A stretch of 64,000 nt of DNA from Ectobius pallidus (taxonomy: Eukaryota; Arthropoda; Insecta; Blattodea; Ectobiidae), in assembly GCA_964059195.1 (NCBI GenBank), contig CAXKWD010000013.1, positions 23,102,611-23,166,610 of the forward strand, written 5' to 3'. The translations under genes were made by a program, and so were the position numbers. Shown one piece after another: positions 26,301 through 38,300 of the stretch (position 1 is the stretch's first letter; each line of letters begins with the position of its first letter). The notes under the pieces are model-generated. The model worked only from the letters and a program-made list of their open reading frames with translations. It had not been told where the DNA came from and made no database searches.

Positions 26301-29300
26301 GACATCTAAAAAATCTTTAGGCCATTCTCCAGTTTCATAGATTTTGTTGATGAGTTGCGTCAACGCTTTCAAACCTTCGTTTCCGATTTCTTTCAGCAAA
26401 TCCACCGGTATGTCATCGTCTCCTGTAGCTTTCCTCCTCTTCATGTTCTTAATCGCATTCTCTACTTCTGTTGACAATATGCTGGGCCCTTTTTCGTCTT
26501 CTTCAATCACCTCCTCTGTCTCGATTTCAATGTCTTGCGGACGATGTTGCTTATCGTAAAGTTCCTTTATATATTCTTCCCATATTTTCAACACCTCTTC
26601 TTGTTCCATAGCCATTTGTCCTCTAGAGTCTTCTATTCCAAAATTCCTTACTCCTTTGTTCTCACTCCCTCCCAGTTCCTTTGTTTTCTGATACATGAGG
26701 TCGTACCTTCCTCTCCTTTGTAGTTCCTCTATTTCTTCACACATTTCTTCCATGTACTTTTCCTTCGCTTTGTCTGTTTCTCTCCTTAGTGCATTGTTAA
26801 GTCTTTTGTATTCTTCTTCGTTCACATTTTTACATTTCCTCCTTTCCTCCATCTTCTCCAGCATCTCATGAGTGATCCAGGGTTTCCTCGTTCTCTTCGC
26901 TTCCCTTCCGACTTGACTCTTTTAAGTATTCAACAGAGCCATTTTAATATTTCGCCATTGCTCTTCCGTACTTGCACTTACATTTTCATCTCTCCCTTCA
27001 CTAAAGCATTTCTCTAAGGATTCTGCTACTGCCTCCTTATTCTCCCTTAGCTTTTCCAGGTGCCACCTCTGCTTTCTCCTCCCACTCTTTTGTATCCTCT
27101 TCAATCTTGTACTGATGTCTGCAACCAAAAGGTTGTGATCTGAGTCTATATCGGCAGCCGGCATAGTCTTGGTGTCTTTCACACTGCCTCTAAACCTCTG
27201 TTTGACGAGTATGAAATCTATCTGATATCTATTGATGTCTCCTGGGCTCTTCCATGTGTATAGTTTGTTCTTCCTTTTCTTAAACCAAGTATTCATCACC
27301 ACCAAATTGTTACGCTGACAGAAATCCACTAGCATCTCTCCTCTGTGGTTTCTTCTTCCTAATCCATATTGTCCCACGATGTTTACTTCACTACCTTGTC
27401 CGACCACACTATTCCAGTCACCCATTATTACTGTGTTTACTTTTCCTCTGCCTTCAGTGTGGATGATGTCTTCTATTTCGTCATATATTTTCTCTACTTC
27501 TTCTTCGTCATGGTCTGATGTTGGCATGTACACTTGAACTATCAGAATGTCTACTGGTTCTGCGCTTATTTTCACAAACATTAAACGATCACTATGGCAC
27601 ACCACTTTAGTCACACTTTGCACTAATTGATTTCCCATCACTATTGCTACTCCACGTTCACAACTTTTTCCACCCGAATAGAACATTGTGTAATTTCCTG
27701 ACATTATTTCACCACTGTTATTAGTGATTAATTGTTTTCATTTTAATTATTTAATAAATCTATCGTAAAAATAAAATAATATTCAATACATGTTTGGAGA
27801 AGTGTTTAATAGAATCTTGAAAATATAAAAATCTCTACTTCCTCTCATTATCATATTTTTCCCCTCAATTCTGTTAAACAACACATTCTACCCTTATATC
27901 ACAGCATAATATTTTAACGAATATTTTTTAACACCGAAATATTTATGGCAAATATTTTACTCAGTAGGAAATAAGCATATAAATCACTATAAGTAAGTAG
28001 ACTACACTGATTGGATAATATTTATTGCTCAAGTATATGTACTGGTATCTGACTTTTCAACAGTTAAATTTCTATGTTATAACTAGCCCAGATTTATAAG
28101 AAAAATAAAACAGTAGTAGGCCTATACACAAACATTGTAAGAAACAAATTAAATGCTTTCTTACGGAAACAAAATGGCTGCCCACTTGACCTTCCTAGTA
28201 CCTGAATTTCAGACTTTCTGCTGGAAAGTGTATCTTATACAAAAGTGCGGCGTTAGGTTCACATATGAATGTCATAGAATTGCAGAAAATGACTAATGCA
28301 TGTAAACCGTTGATATAACTTAGTTACGATTTAGGATATTGAGTTGTCACACCTAGCAGAGGCTGCTTGAACTAGAAAAAACACACCTCTTCGCTCAATG
28401 GGCTACCCTCCAATTTATGAAATGGTACTGCACTCTACCCGATAGCATTTCGGTGTTAGTAATTCAAGACATCTTGTATTATAATTGTAAAGAACTAGGG
28501 GGAAATACTTCTATTAATTCATAATTTTAAAAAATCTTGTAGATATGTTCATGATTTTTGCTGTAATATATAGGCCTATTAATTTAGCACTATACCACAT
28601 TCCAAGTGAATGTATTTTACATTTATTTCAGTATAGAAATAGCTGTGTTGTGGTGTCCATTAATTATAACCTCTATGCTCCTTGATACTAAGTAGGTCAG
28701 GGAGATTGTGTTAACCAGGTTGTCTACACTAAGGGCCTGTATTACCACCTGCTGACAATTCGTCCCGATACGTGACTTCCAGATAGCTTAACTAGAAGAT
28801 GTCTTGTAATACCACCGCTGAACTGCTATCGGGAAGAACACAGTAAAATTTTGTAAAATGGTCCTTAGCTGATTGAGCAAAGAGGTGTGTTTGTTGTAGT
28901 TCGGTAGGCGTCCGCTAGGTGTGGCAGCTCGGATTTGTATTTGTACAATTCAATTACACAAGAACATATCGTTTTAAGTGCATTAATCGATTTGTGCAAT
29001 TCTATCTCATTCATAAGTAAGCATAAAATGACATTTTTGTGTAAATTAAATCTTCCGGCATCAGTTCTAAAATTCAGGTGGCCAGAGAGGTTCGGCGTGC
29101 TGCCATCTTGTTTCAACCAAGCTTGCCTAACTAGCAGTTGGAAATTTTTCAGCCACTCCATCCTCCTGCTAGCTTATCTGGAAGTTGTCTTGCCAGACAG
29201 ATTTTGTCAGGAGATCATAAGACGCAATTCTTGGCCAACTTCCAGATAGGTTCTCTATCTGGCAGATAAATATGATATCAGGTTGTCGTCGTACAGGCCC

Positions 29301-32300
29301 TAAGGCAAGGGATAATAATCAACTGGTAAGAACTCTTAAAAATCTACAAAGCAAAAAGCATAAAATCCCTTGATGATGATCTTTTGCAGAAATGTTCAAT
29401 AGTTTCCTCCACATGAGCCTTAAGTTCATTTGCTTTTAATGCAAAGTAATGGAATTGTACTTTGTTATGCAAAATAACCCTGAAATGAACCCAACTTTTG
29501 TAACAATTTCACACTTTTATTTACCATGAAATTAGGATTCTAATAATAAAATATTATTCAAACAAATTTTTGCTTGTTTTTGTAGCCTGTGGCTATTTAA
29601 ATGGAGAATAAGATTTAAAGAGCACAAAGCAGGGTGAATGTCAGTAAAATGTTACATTAAATTGTGTTTTGAAAATTTCAAGTAGTAAATAGATTTAACA
29701 ACCTTATTACATGAGCTAAGTGTGATTACATTTTTTAACCACCTTCATAGGTTTTTGCTCTTACTAAGTAATTCACTTTCTTCTTCTTTTTCTTCTTCTT
29801 TTTCTAAATAACACTCTATACTTTACAGATACCGAGAGGCCAAAACGAAATTTATATTTGATCCAGAAACTGGAAATGTGCAGTTAGAACAAAAACTTCC
29901 CATGTCATGGCATTCGTTTAACGAGACACCAAAATTTGAAGTAAGTATAAATAGATGAGTTCAATAGGCATATCTAGTTGAACATCATCTGATATAATAC
30001 AGATTAAATTTTTGTAGATGAAAACTTTGATGATAGATATACCCAAAAACTTTGATGATAGATATAGATTGATATGCCCTAAAAAGGGAAAATATGCCCG
30101 GACCTGTACCCATGACCTTCAGCTTTCTATGCTTATGCTTTCCCAATTGAGCTAGCCAAGCCTGACTCATGCCACCAGTTTCTCTCCTCATAACACTTTA
30201 TATAATGTAAATGTCATTCAGTGAGGTCCAGTACTTCAGTTGAGGGGATGCGTCCTCCAGATGTATGAAGTTCCAGTTTTTAAATTAAAATTGATTTCCA
30301 TATAATGTGTGAAATCTATTTTACTGGAATAAACTACACAATAATATCAAAAAGTCTCCCAAATTTTAATTTTCTGTATGGTAGTACCCTTCTTTATGGA
30401 CGCTACCATAGTAAAAGTGTTTCCCACAAATATATTTTTTTTTTCCAACTAAAAGCACTGGTGAGGTTGACAATTAAGGATAATCAAAGGAGAGAGATTC
30501 CATCTGATGTCATGAGTAGAACTCGGACTAGTTCAGTTGAGAAATTATTGCCATGGAAGCTGAAGATTAAGGGTGTCATCCTGGTGTCAAGTATTTTCAT
30601 GTAATGTTCAACAAAAACAATACTCTGCGGATTTGTGTATACATACATAAGTTAATTATATGAAACGTTCTGCTAATAAATTAACCCTTTGCCTCTTGTG
30701 ATTTAAATTCCCCTGCAAAACTGTAATAATCGTGTTTTTTAAACTGGGTATTTAATTTTCAAGAACAGAAAGCCTAAATTCACCTCTTCAAGAAAAGTAA
30801 GTTATTAGTAAAACAAAGAAAGATAAAAATATAATTTGTTTTGCACTTTCATTCTGAGAGTTCCTCCTGGGGGTATTCGAAAAAGCAGCCCATCCTGCAG
30901 AGTTGTAGATCGCTTTGCTTACAATTGAATGTAGTTTGTTTTCCCCTTCCTGAAGCAGCTTTCATTTTATTTTGCATACATAAAGCACTTGCTTTTGTAA
31001 TACTTGCAAACTCTCGATCAGCTGTCTGAAGGTCAGCTGTAATTGCTGGAAGTTTATTTATATCATAAGAGAATGAAAATGTTTACAATACACACATTTA
31101 CTCAAACGAAAATATCTTTTAACTGAGAAGAGATTTTGTACTTGCATCTGCATAGACAAAGACTGTGTTTATTAATTTTATTATTTATGCAATTCAGGAA
31201 AAGTTTGTTGCATAAGCTGAAACATAGTCTCCTTGCCCATGATTCAGTCTGAGGTCTGGTGATATTCCCATATATCTTTCAACGTGTTGTGTAAGTTTGC
31301 ATGACACAGAAGCTTTCTGGGGTGGGTTTAAATCTCAAGCGTTCTGAAGCGTTAGAGACGGCAAAGGTTAAACATAATTTGAATCCCACATTAGATTCAT
31401 TTTTATTTTCATTCTCCCCTTTGCCATTGATAATGAAAGCATAGTATTCAAATAAAAAATTAAACAGATGCCTTTGTAAGTTCCTTGTATTAAATAATGG
31501 CCTATTTATCTATATTTGTCTATATTTTTAGATGAGTGTAACAAAAAGCCAGGTGATCTAAATGTGAGTCTTAATGGAACCTGAAGTGTATTTTTACTCG
31601 TATAGTTTATCAGGTTTCTCCAATAATTTTCTCCAAATAGGCTACTTCTATTTTAAACAAGTTTTGTATAATTTACATTGTACTCATATATTTATAATTT
31701 TTCGTTTGTAGTATACTGTGCATTGATATCTAATTAGATTTATACTTAATTTACTATACCCCCTAAACACGAGCTTTGCTCATATAGGGGCATACCTTAC
31801 ATTTTAAATGCTAAATTAGAAATTGTATTTTCTGTTGGTTTTATTTGTTTGTTTTTACTTGTACTAAATGTGAAATAACGAAAGTAATGTAATGTAATAA
31901 ATAATAATAAAATAAATAATAATAATAAATATTATGAAGGCTAGAACTCTTAGCATACTAGTGCAGCCCATTGTCGATGAAAATGTATACAGCATTTGGC
32001 AAAGGAAAGTAATTCCTTGTGGATTTGCAAAATAGTAGGCCTCTGTCTAAAAAGGAGTCATGATACCTAAAGATATTTGAGATAACCATTACTCATTATG
32101 TAACAAACTGAAATTATTAGCACTTGTACATAGTAAATTTCAAACTATATTTTACGTTATATTCTTATGTAATGGGATGTCATTGTTAATTTCCAGGAAA
32201 TTCCAGAGTACAGAATGCTGAATGATTTACAGAATTATTTTATTGCATCAAATACTACATTCTGGACACTGTATTACGAATACAAGCCATATACTGAACC

Positions 32301-35300
32301 TTCAAGTTGGTTCCCTCCATTTACAGGTCAGTAGTTCTAATCAAGTAACCTGAATACTATATTCCTAGTGGTAAAAATGTGTTAAATTGTCATGGGAAAT
32401 GTCATGAAAGGTCAGGATTTTATCCATAAATTTATCCTGAGAGAATCTGGATATCGAGTTACATTTATTGTGACTATTTAGAGAATACTCACAGAACTAA
32501 GCATGTAATGAATAGTAAAAAATTTATACAACTAAGCTATTATTTTGTGTCATTGTAAGCAAGGTATCCTGTTGCGAATATAATTAATCATTATAATTGT
32601 TATAACATATTGATAGTTGTCCTTTGTGTGACTTTTCATCAGATCTGAACTATTGTCTTCTTTGGATTAACCTCTTTGCTAAAATAAACTATTAAAAATA
32701 TTGTATTTATTATTATCCAACATTTAAAATGCTTCACCGCGCATATAAATAATTATACAGTGAGTCCCATGCAAGAGTTGGCCAATGACGCAAGTTCCTG
32801 CGGCGCGGCGGGTACAGCTCCAACTCCCAAGATATCGGGTGAAATTTCTACGCTAATAAAGCCGCGATCGGTGTAATGATTCAGATACTCACATTTACAG
32901 TTAAAATTACAATGAAAATAAACACGTACCTCATCACAAGAGATGTTGGAAATGTTCTCCTCTTGCTTCCACACAATACTGGCACCTTTTTAGGAAATTT
33001 TCTTTCACGCGCATAAGTTCAGCTTCCGAGACAGAGTTCATTTCTCTTGTGATAGGCGTATGTGATATTGTCTTTAAGTTCTTCTAACAGTATGTGAAAA
33101 TTATTTATGGGGAAACTTGAAAAATAAAGTGTATAGGTCAATTTTCCATACATTAGAAGAACTTAAAGACAATATCACAAGAGAAATTAACTTTATCTCG
33201 GAAGCTGAACTTATGCGCGTGAAAGAAAATTGTGCCAGTATTGTGTGGATGTAAGAGGAGAACATTTCCAACATCTCTTGTGATGAGGTACATGTTTATT
33301 TTCATTGCAATTTTAACTGTAAATGTGAGAACCTGAATCATTACACCAATCGCGGCTTTATTAGCGTAGTTATTTCACCCGATCGCTTGGAAGTTGGAGC
33401 TGTGCCCGCTGCACAGCAGGAACCCGCGTCATTGGCCAACTCTTGCGTGGGACTAACTGTAAATTATTTTCATATCTCCTTTTGTTCATATGCAGCTTAT
33501 ATACACCCAGTTGCTGTGATCAATTAATAATTGTGTAAATTGTGTTTGATCAAAGAAGTTACAGATATGAAGATGTTCAGTGTTCAGTCTTTGTGAATTT
33601 ACATAAAAAACAACTGAATGAATATGTGGTAAAATTAAAGTGATAAAAATAGTGATAAAATTATGATAGACACTGTGAAGGGTTCTTATACTGAATTTCT
33701 TACTGATTCATGAGGTAAATAGTTATTGTAAAAGAATTTGGTTACAAAATTAGGACCAATAAGAAGTAAAGAAAGAATGAATATATCATAACATTATTGA
33801 GGTGAACAATTTCCTTTTTCTGCATTGGACAAACAGATCATCAGGTTACTAACAAAATATCAGCCTTTTCAAGTGACCCCTTTTCTTTTAAGCAAGAGTA
33901 TCACTTCAATTTCTAGAATATCAGCATTGATTATACTGTTTGTTCATATTTCAGCGCAAGCAATGATTGCTGGCCCCCAGCACTTCATGACCTTTGACAG
34001 GAGTTTTTTTGAGTTCCAAGGGTCATGTTCATACCTGCTAGCACAGGACTTTGTAGACAAGAATTTCTCACTTGTGATAAGCTATGATCCCAACAACAAG
34101 TCACACACTTATGACCTTTCTCTCATTATTGAGAAGCAAGTAATTCAGGTCAATGTGTTTGATGATGTAAGTATAATATTATGTCTGTTTTTTTCAGTAT
34201 GTTCATTCCTCATTTTTTTCAGTCAAGTGCAGATTTTCAGGGTAGAATGCTTCAGTAGCCTATTTACTTTGGCCTAAAAAATAACAATTAAAACATATTT
34301 TTAAAAAAGAAAATGTTTTGGTAAATTTTACTGCAGTAGTTACATTTACAGCTTGTTTGTTGGTTAAACTGTAATCCCTTTTAAATAGGAGGCTTGACTA
34401 TGCCATGCCAGACTTCAATATCTTCAAAAGTCTTGTTTAACTTAAATTTCTCTGATAAATATGCATCGGAGTTACATGCAACCTCATTGTACTACTATAT
34501 ATATATGCATGATGTATATAGCACTGCCTATAGGCCTTCACAGGAATATTTGGAACAGGATTGGGCACAATCTTGGGGAGGCAGGTAGTCTTACCATCAA
34601 CGTACAAAGCTGAAAACCTGGGTTTGATCCCACCTGCGACTGATTTTCCTCTAAAGAATTTTATACATTATTACTTTAATTAAAGTGAAGTTTAATGTAT
34701 TCAGAACCAAATTAAAGTGAAGTTCAGCATATTAAAACCATTTTCCTTAAGTTAATGTGAAGTTCAGTGCATTAAAAACCATCTTCATTAATTAAATCTA
34801 AGTTCAAAGCTTTAGAAAACATCTTCACTTTAATTAAAGTAAAGTTTTGTCTATTAACCCTTCATAGGCAGCGATGTTTTATGGCTGTGGGCGGAAGGCA
34901 TTTAAAAAAAAAAATAAGTTCTTGCAAAAATTATTGAAAGTGACTTAAATCATGCATTTGTACATAAAAGCAACATATACCTTGACTTTGCCAAATTCTG
35001 CCATTAATCTGGTCCAGGAACAGGTCATGAAAACATTTATGCTGAAATAGCACAAGTCTTACTGAGTGCATTATAAGTTTACATAGGCCTACAGTAGGTA
35101 ATGATTTTCGATTGGATCAGTATCTTGATCAAAATGAGAAGGCTGAATTGGTCCTTGCTGGATATTGTATATTGTAATGGTAGATGATGGGTCTGCAACA
35201 AAATTACTCACTTCCATCCAGCTGCATTGTCACTTATGTTGCTCTTACTCTCACTATTGCTGCCAATAGCAATCTCTGAAAAACATCTCTCACTATCGCT

Positions 35301-38300
35301 ATATGGTAATTCTGACACTTCACTATTACTTCAATTAATTTGTCAATTTCAGAACCTGTAAGATACTTTCTTTTTGCCATTTTAGCAAAAATTAAAGGAA
35401 AACACGAAACAAAGAGAGCATGCCATTAGGTAGATGTGCTTGCTCAGTGAAATCCTTATACTGAATTGATTTTGGACACGTGTATAAGGGAATTCTCAAG
35501 TTAGGGTGGTAAAGATAAACATTCTCCTACAATCTTTTGAAGTTTTCTATGTACTACGTGCATGGGAGGAGCTGGTCATATTATGAGTGTTCAGAGAACC
35601 TATACATGGGTATCTGCCCACCTTGAGTGCAGGCCTCCCATATATGGGTTTCTGCCTGCGTAGGGTTGAAAGCCATCTTCATTGTAATTAAAGCAAACTT
35701 CAGAGTATTAAAAAACCATCTTCTCTTTAACAGAGTGAAGTTGAGTGTATTTAAACCAAACTAACCTCACTTTAATAAAAGTGAAGTTCACTGCATTGAA
35801 ATCGCACTATCTTCACTTTAATTAACATGAAGTTTAGTGTATTAAAAACCATCAATATTCATAAATCAGCAAGTTATTACTTTTTTACGAGTTTAAGTAT
35901 TGTATTTATCTTGAATATATCTTGATTACAGTCTGTGAAGGTACAGCAGGAAGGAGTGAGACAGCTGCCCATAGAAATTGAAGGCACATACATCTACCAA
36001 GAAGCTGACATTCTTACAGTAGAAAGTGACAGAGGATTCACTATGCAGTGCAACTTTAAATTTGATGTATGCACGCTCACACTGTCGGGTAAGTTAATGT
36101 GATAAATCTATATATTGGTATTTGTTTATACTAATAAATTCAGATATAACAAGCTTCAATTATCTCAAAATAGGAAATAGGATTTATTGCTGTAACATTA
36201 GAACTATTATGAACAGTCTGTCTTCAATATACACTGGTGAACTCCTCCAAGACGAAATTCCGGCACAGTGGCAATGGTCACAGGCATAAGTTGCAGTATG
36301 TCCCCTTTGTTAAATAACCATATACAGTGCACGCCGCATATTGTGATCACTTCGGGACGCAGCTTATCTGATAATATTAACTGACTGATAACAGTAACCG
36401 AAGGAATTAAATGAAGGATATTTATTCATAAATAGGATAAGTATTGATCAATTTAATTTTTCTTCCTTTTGTGGTAAATATTATTTAGTGTAAATAAATT
36501 GTCCACCTAAACCACAAAAAAATTCAAGCCAAAAGTTCAATAAATGTAACGTTTACACTTTTTTTTGTAATTTACAATTGTACAAAAATACCTGCAACCA
36601 TATATATCACTCCTACGTAAGATGTACAATATGAAGCATAAAAATCTTACGTAGGAGTGATTTATATGGTTGCAGTTATTTTTGTACAATTGTAAATTAT
36701 AAAAAAAGTGTAAAGGAAACGTTACATTTATTGAACTTTTGGCTTAAATTATTTTATGGTTTAGGTGAACAAATTATTAGATAATATTTATTCAACTATA
36801 ATACGTAACTGTGAATCATTGAATCACTCATAGGCTAATACAGTAATAGACTGTAAGCAACTATTTTTTAACCAGTAACAAAGTTTTTAATTGTTTTTAC
36901 TTTCCTGCAGGAGTCCATTAACCATTACTCCATGCTCAGTTATGAATGTTTTTGGAAGTCTATACTGATCTGTGGTGAACAGCGCATACCAAAACATCTA
37001 ACGCCTGTCTGTTCAAGAGACTTTTCATTTTACACTAGCCAGCACTGCATGTCAACACTGTTATCTTCATATATCAAAAGCTGCAGCTTAACTATGGGGT
37101 GAAACATGTTTTATTGCTTAAAGGAAAAAAGTTAGGTAATGCCATCCCCTCAAACTGGTCATCCTGTGAGCTGGGAACAGAATTGCTACCTCCATTACAA
37201 CACATTACAGTTGACTTAGAAACAAAACCCTTAAAAACGGAATTTTGAATGATGTATAGTACTTTGAAATAAAGCAGCAAAAAGGAAAATGTGTTCACAA
37301 TAAACAGCATTTTTTCAATGTATTGGTATTAGTCCATTCAATACTTCATAAAAGTGATAACATTACCCGACTGATAACATTATCCACGATTACATTAAGC
37401 AGCATCCACTGTACTAACCAATACACACTAGTACTTGTTCTTCATGATTCCTGGTGATTTATTTTTACTTTCTGCACCTCTTGCTGTGGTAAGAAAGTGT
37501 TACATTCAACCCTGAAATTCAATATTTCACAAGAAACGCGTCTTGGGTAAAAATAAAAGGATATGTTAAATTAAATCTCTCGTACGAGTTGACTACATAA
37601 AACTTTTTTGCTTCACTTAAAATTATTTTGGTAGAACTTGTAGTAGAGGAACTAAAAGAACAGGAAAGTTATTCTCAGTGATAAGTTACTGTAACAACTT
37701 TAATTTATTAGGATATATTACAAATTCTTCATTCATACAAATACCTCATAGAGAAAATCTCTAGAAATTGCCTCATTCCCTCTCCATCCTTTCTTCGCAA
37801 AGGGCACCCTCATTGAACTTATACACAAGAGAGAAACATGTTGCATGTAAAATCCACTCAATTTAGCCACAGTAACTTTTTAAGAAATGCTCATATAAAC
37901 TATTCATTACATTAAACAGTTCAGTAAAAGAAAGATAAAAAATGTAGGTTGATGGACGTCATATCTCTACTGAAGAGGTTTTCTTATTATTTATTTTCTT
38001 ATCTTGAGAGAAGCTCCAGGAGAATTCCCAGTATCACATATGACTAGTTCAAGCCAGTATGGAACAGTATATTGTTTTGATGTTGAAAAATTGGTTTTGC
38101 AGTCATATAATTGTTATGACTACTTAAAACTAAGAATTCAAAATGCATTATCTAATTTGTTTTGCAAAAAGTGGAATCAGTACACTTTCAATACTCAGTT
38201 GATAACTTATCTGTATTGTCTGTGTGTCACAGCAACAGGTAAAACAGAAAATAAAAATTTCACTGAGTTTACATTTAATATTTTCTTAGGATTCTGCTCT

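Larger units (their letters stand above)
24968..27720 (-). mobile_element. RTE-type LINE, nearly intact endonuclease-RT, 5'-truncated
   Basis: It encodes endonuclease then RT in one frame, broken by a single TAA at about 26922-26924. The 3' end is an (ATT)n tract at 24969-24982 plus TTTAGTATTCTGCCTAGTGG. The 5' end stops inside the endonuclease near 27720. Antisense to apolpp, in intron 9. Confidence 0.88.

Noticed and set aside
28865..29249. overlapping ~100-codon frames on both strands
   Set aside because: They lie inside a Harbinger-type MITE with internal inverted repeats and match no transposase motif.
34167..34277. extension of exon 12 past 34166
   Set aside because: The open frame continues to 34277 but the donor GTAAGT at 34167 joins in phase with exon 13 and preserves the vWD domain; the extension is hydrophobic intron translation.
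34670..35855. CRISPR-like regular repeats
   Set aside because: Units are degenerate and directly adjacent without unique spacers; the host is an animal genome; it is a minisatellite.
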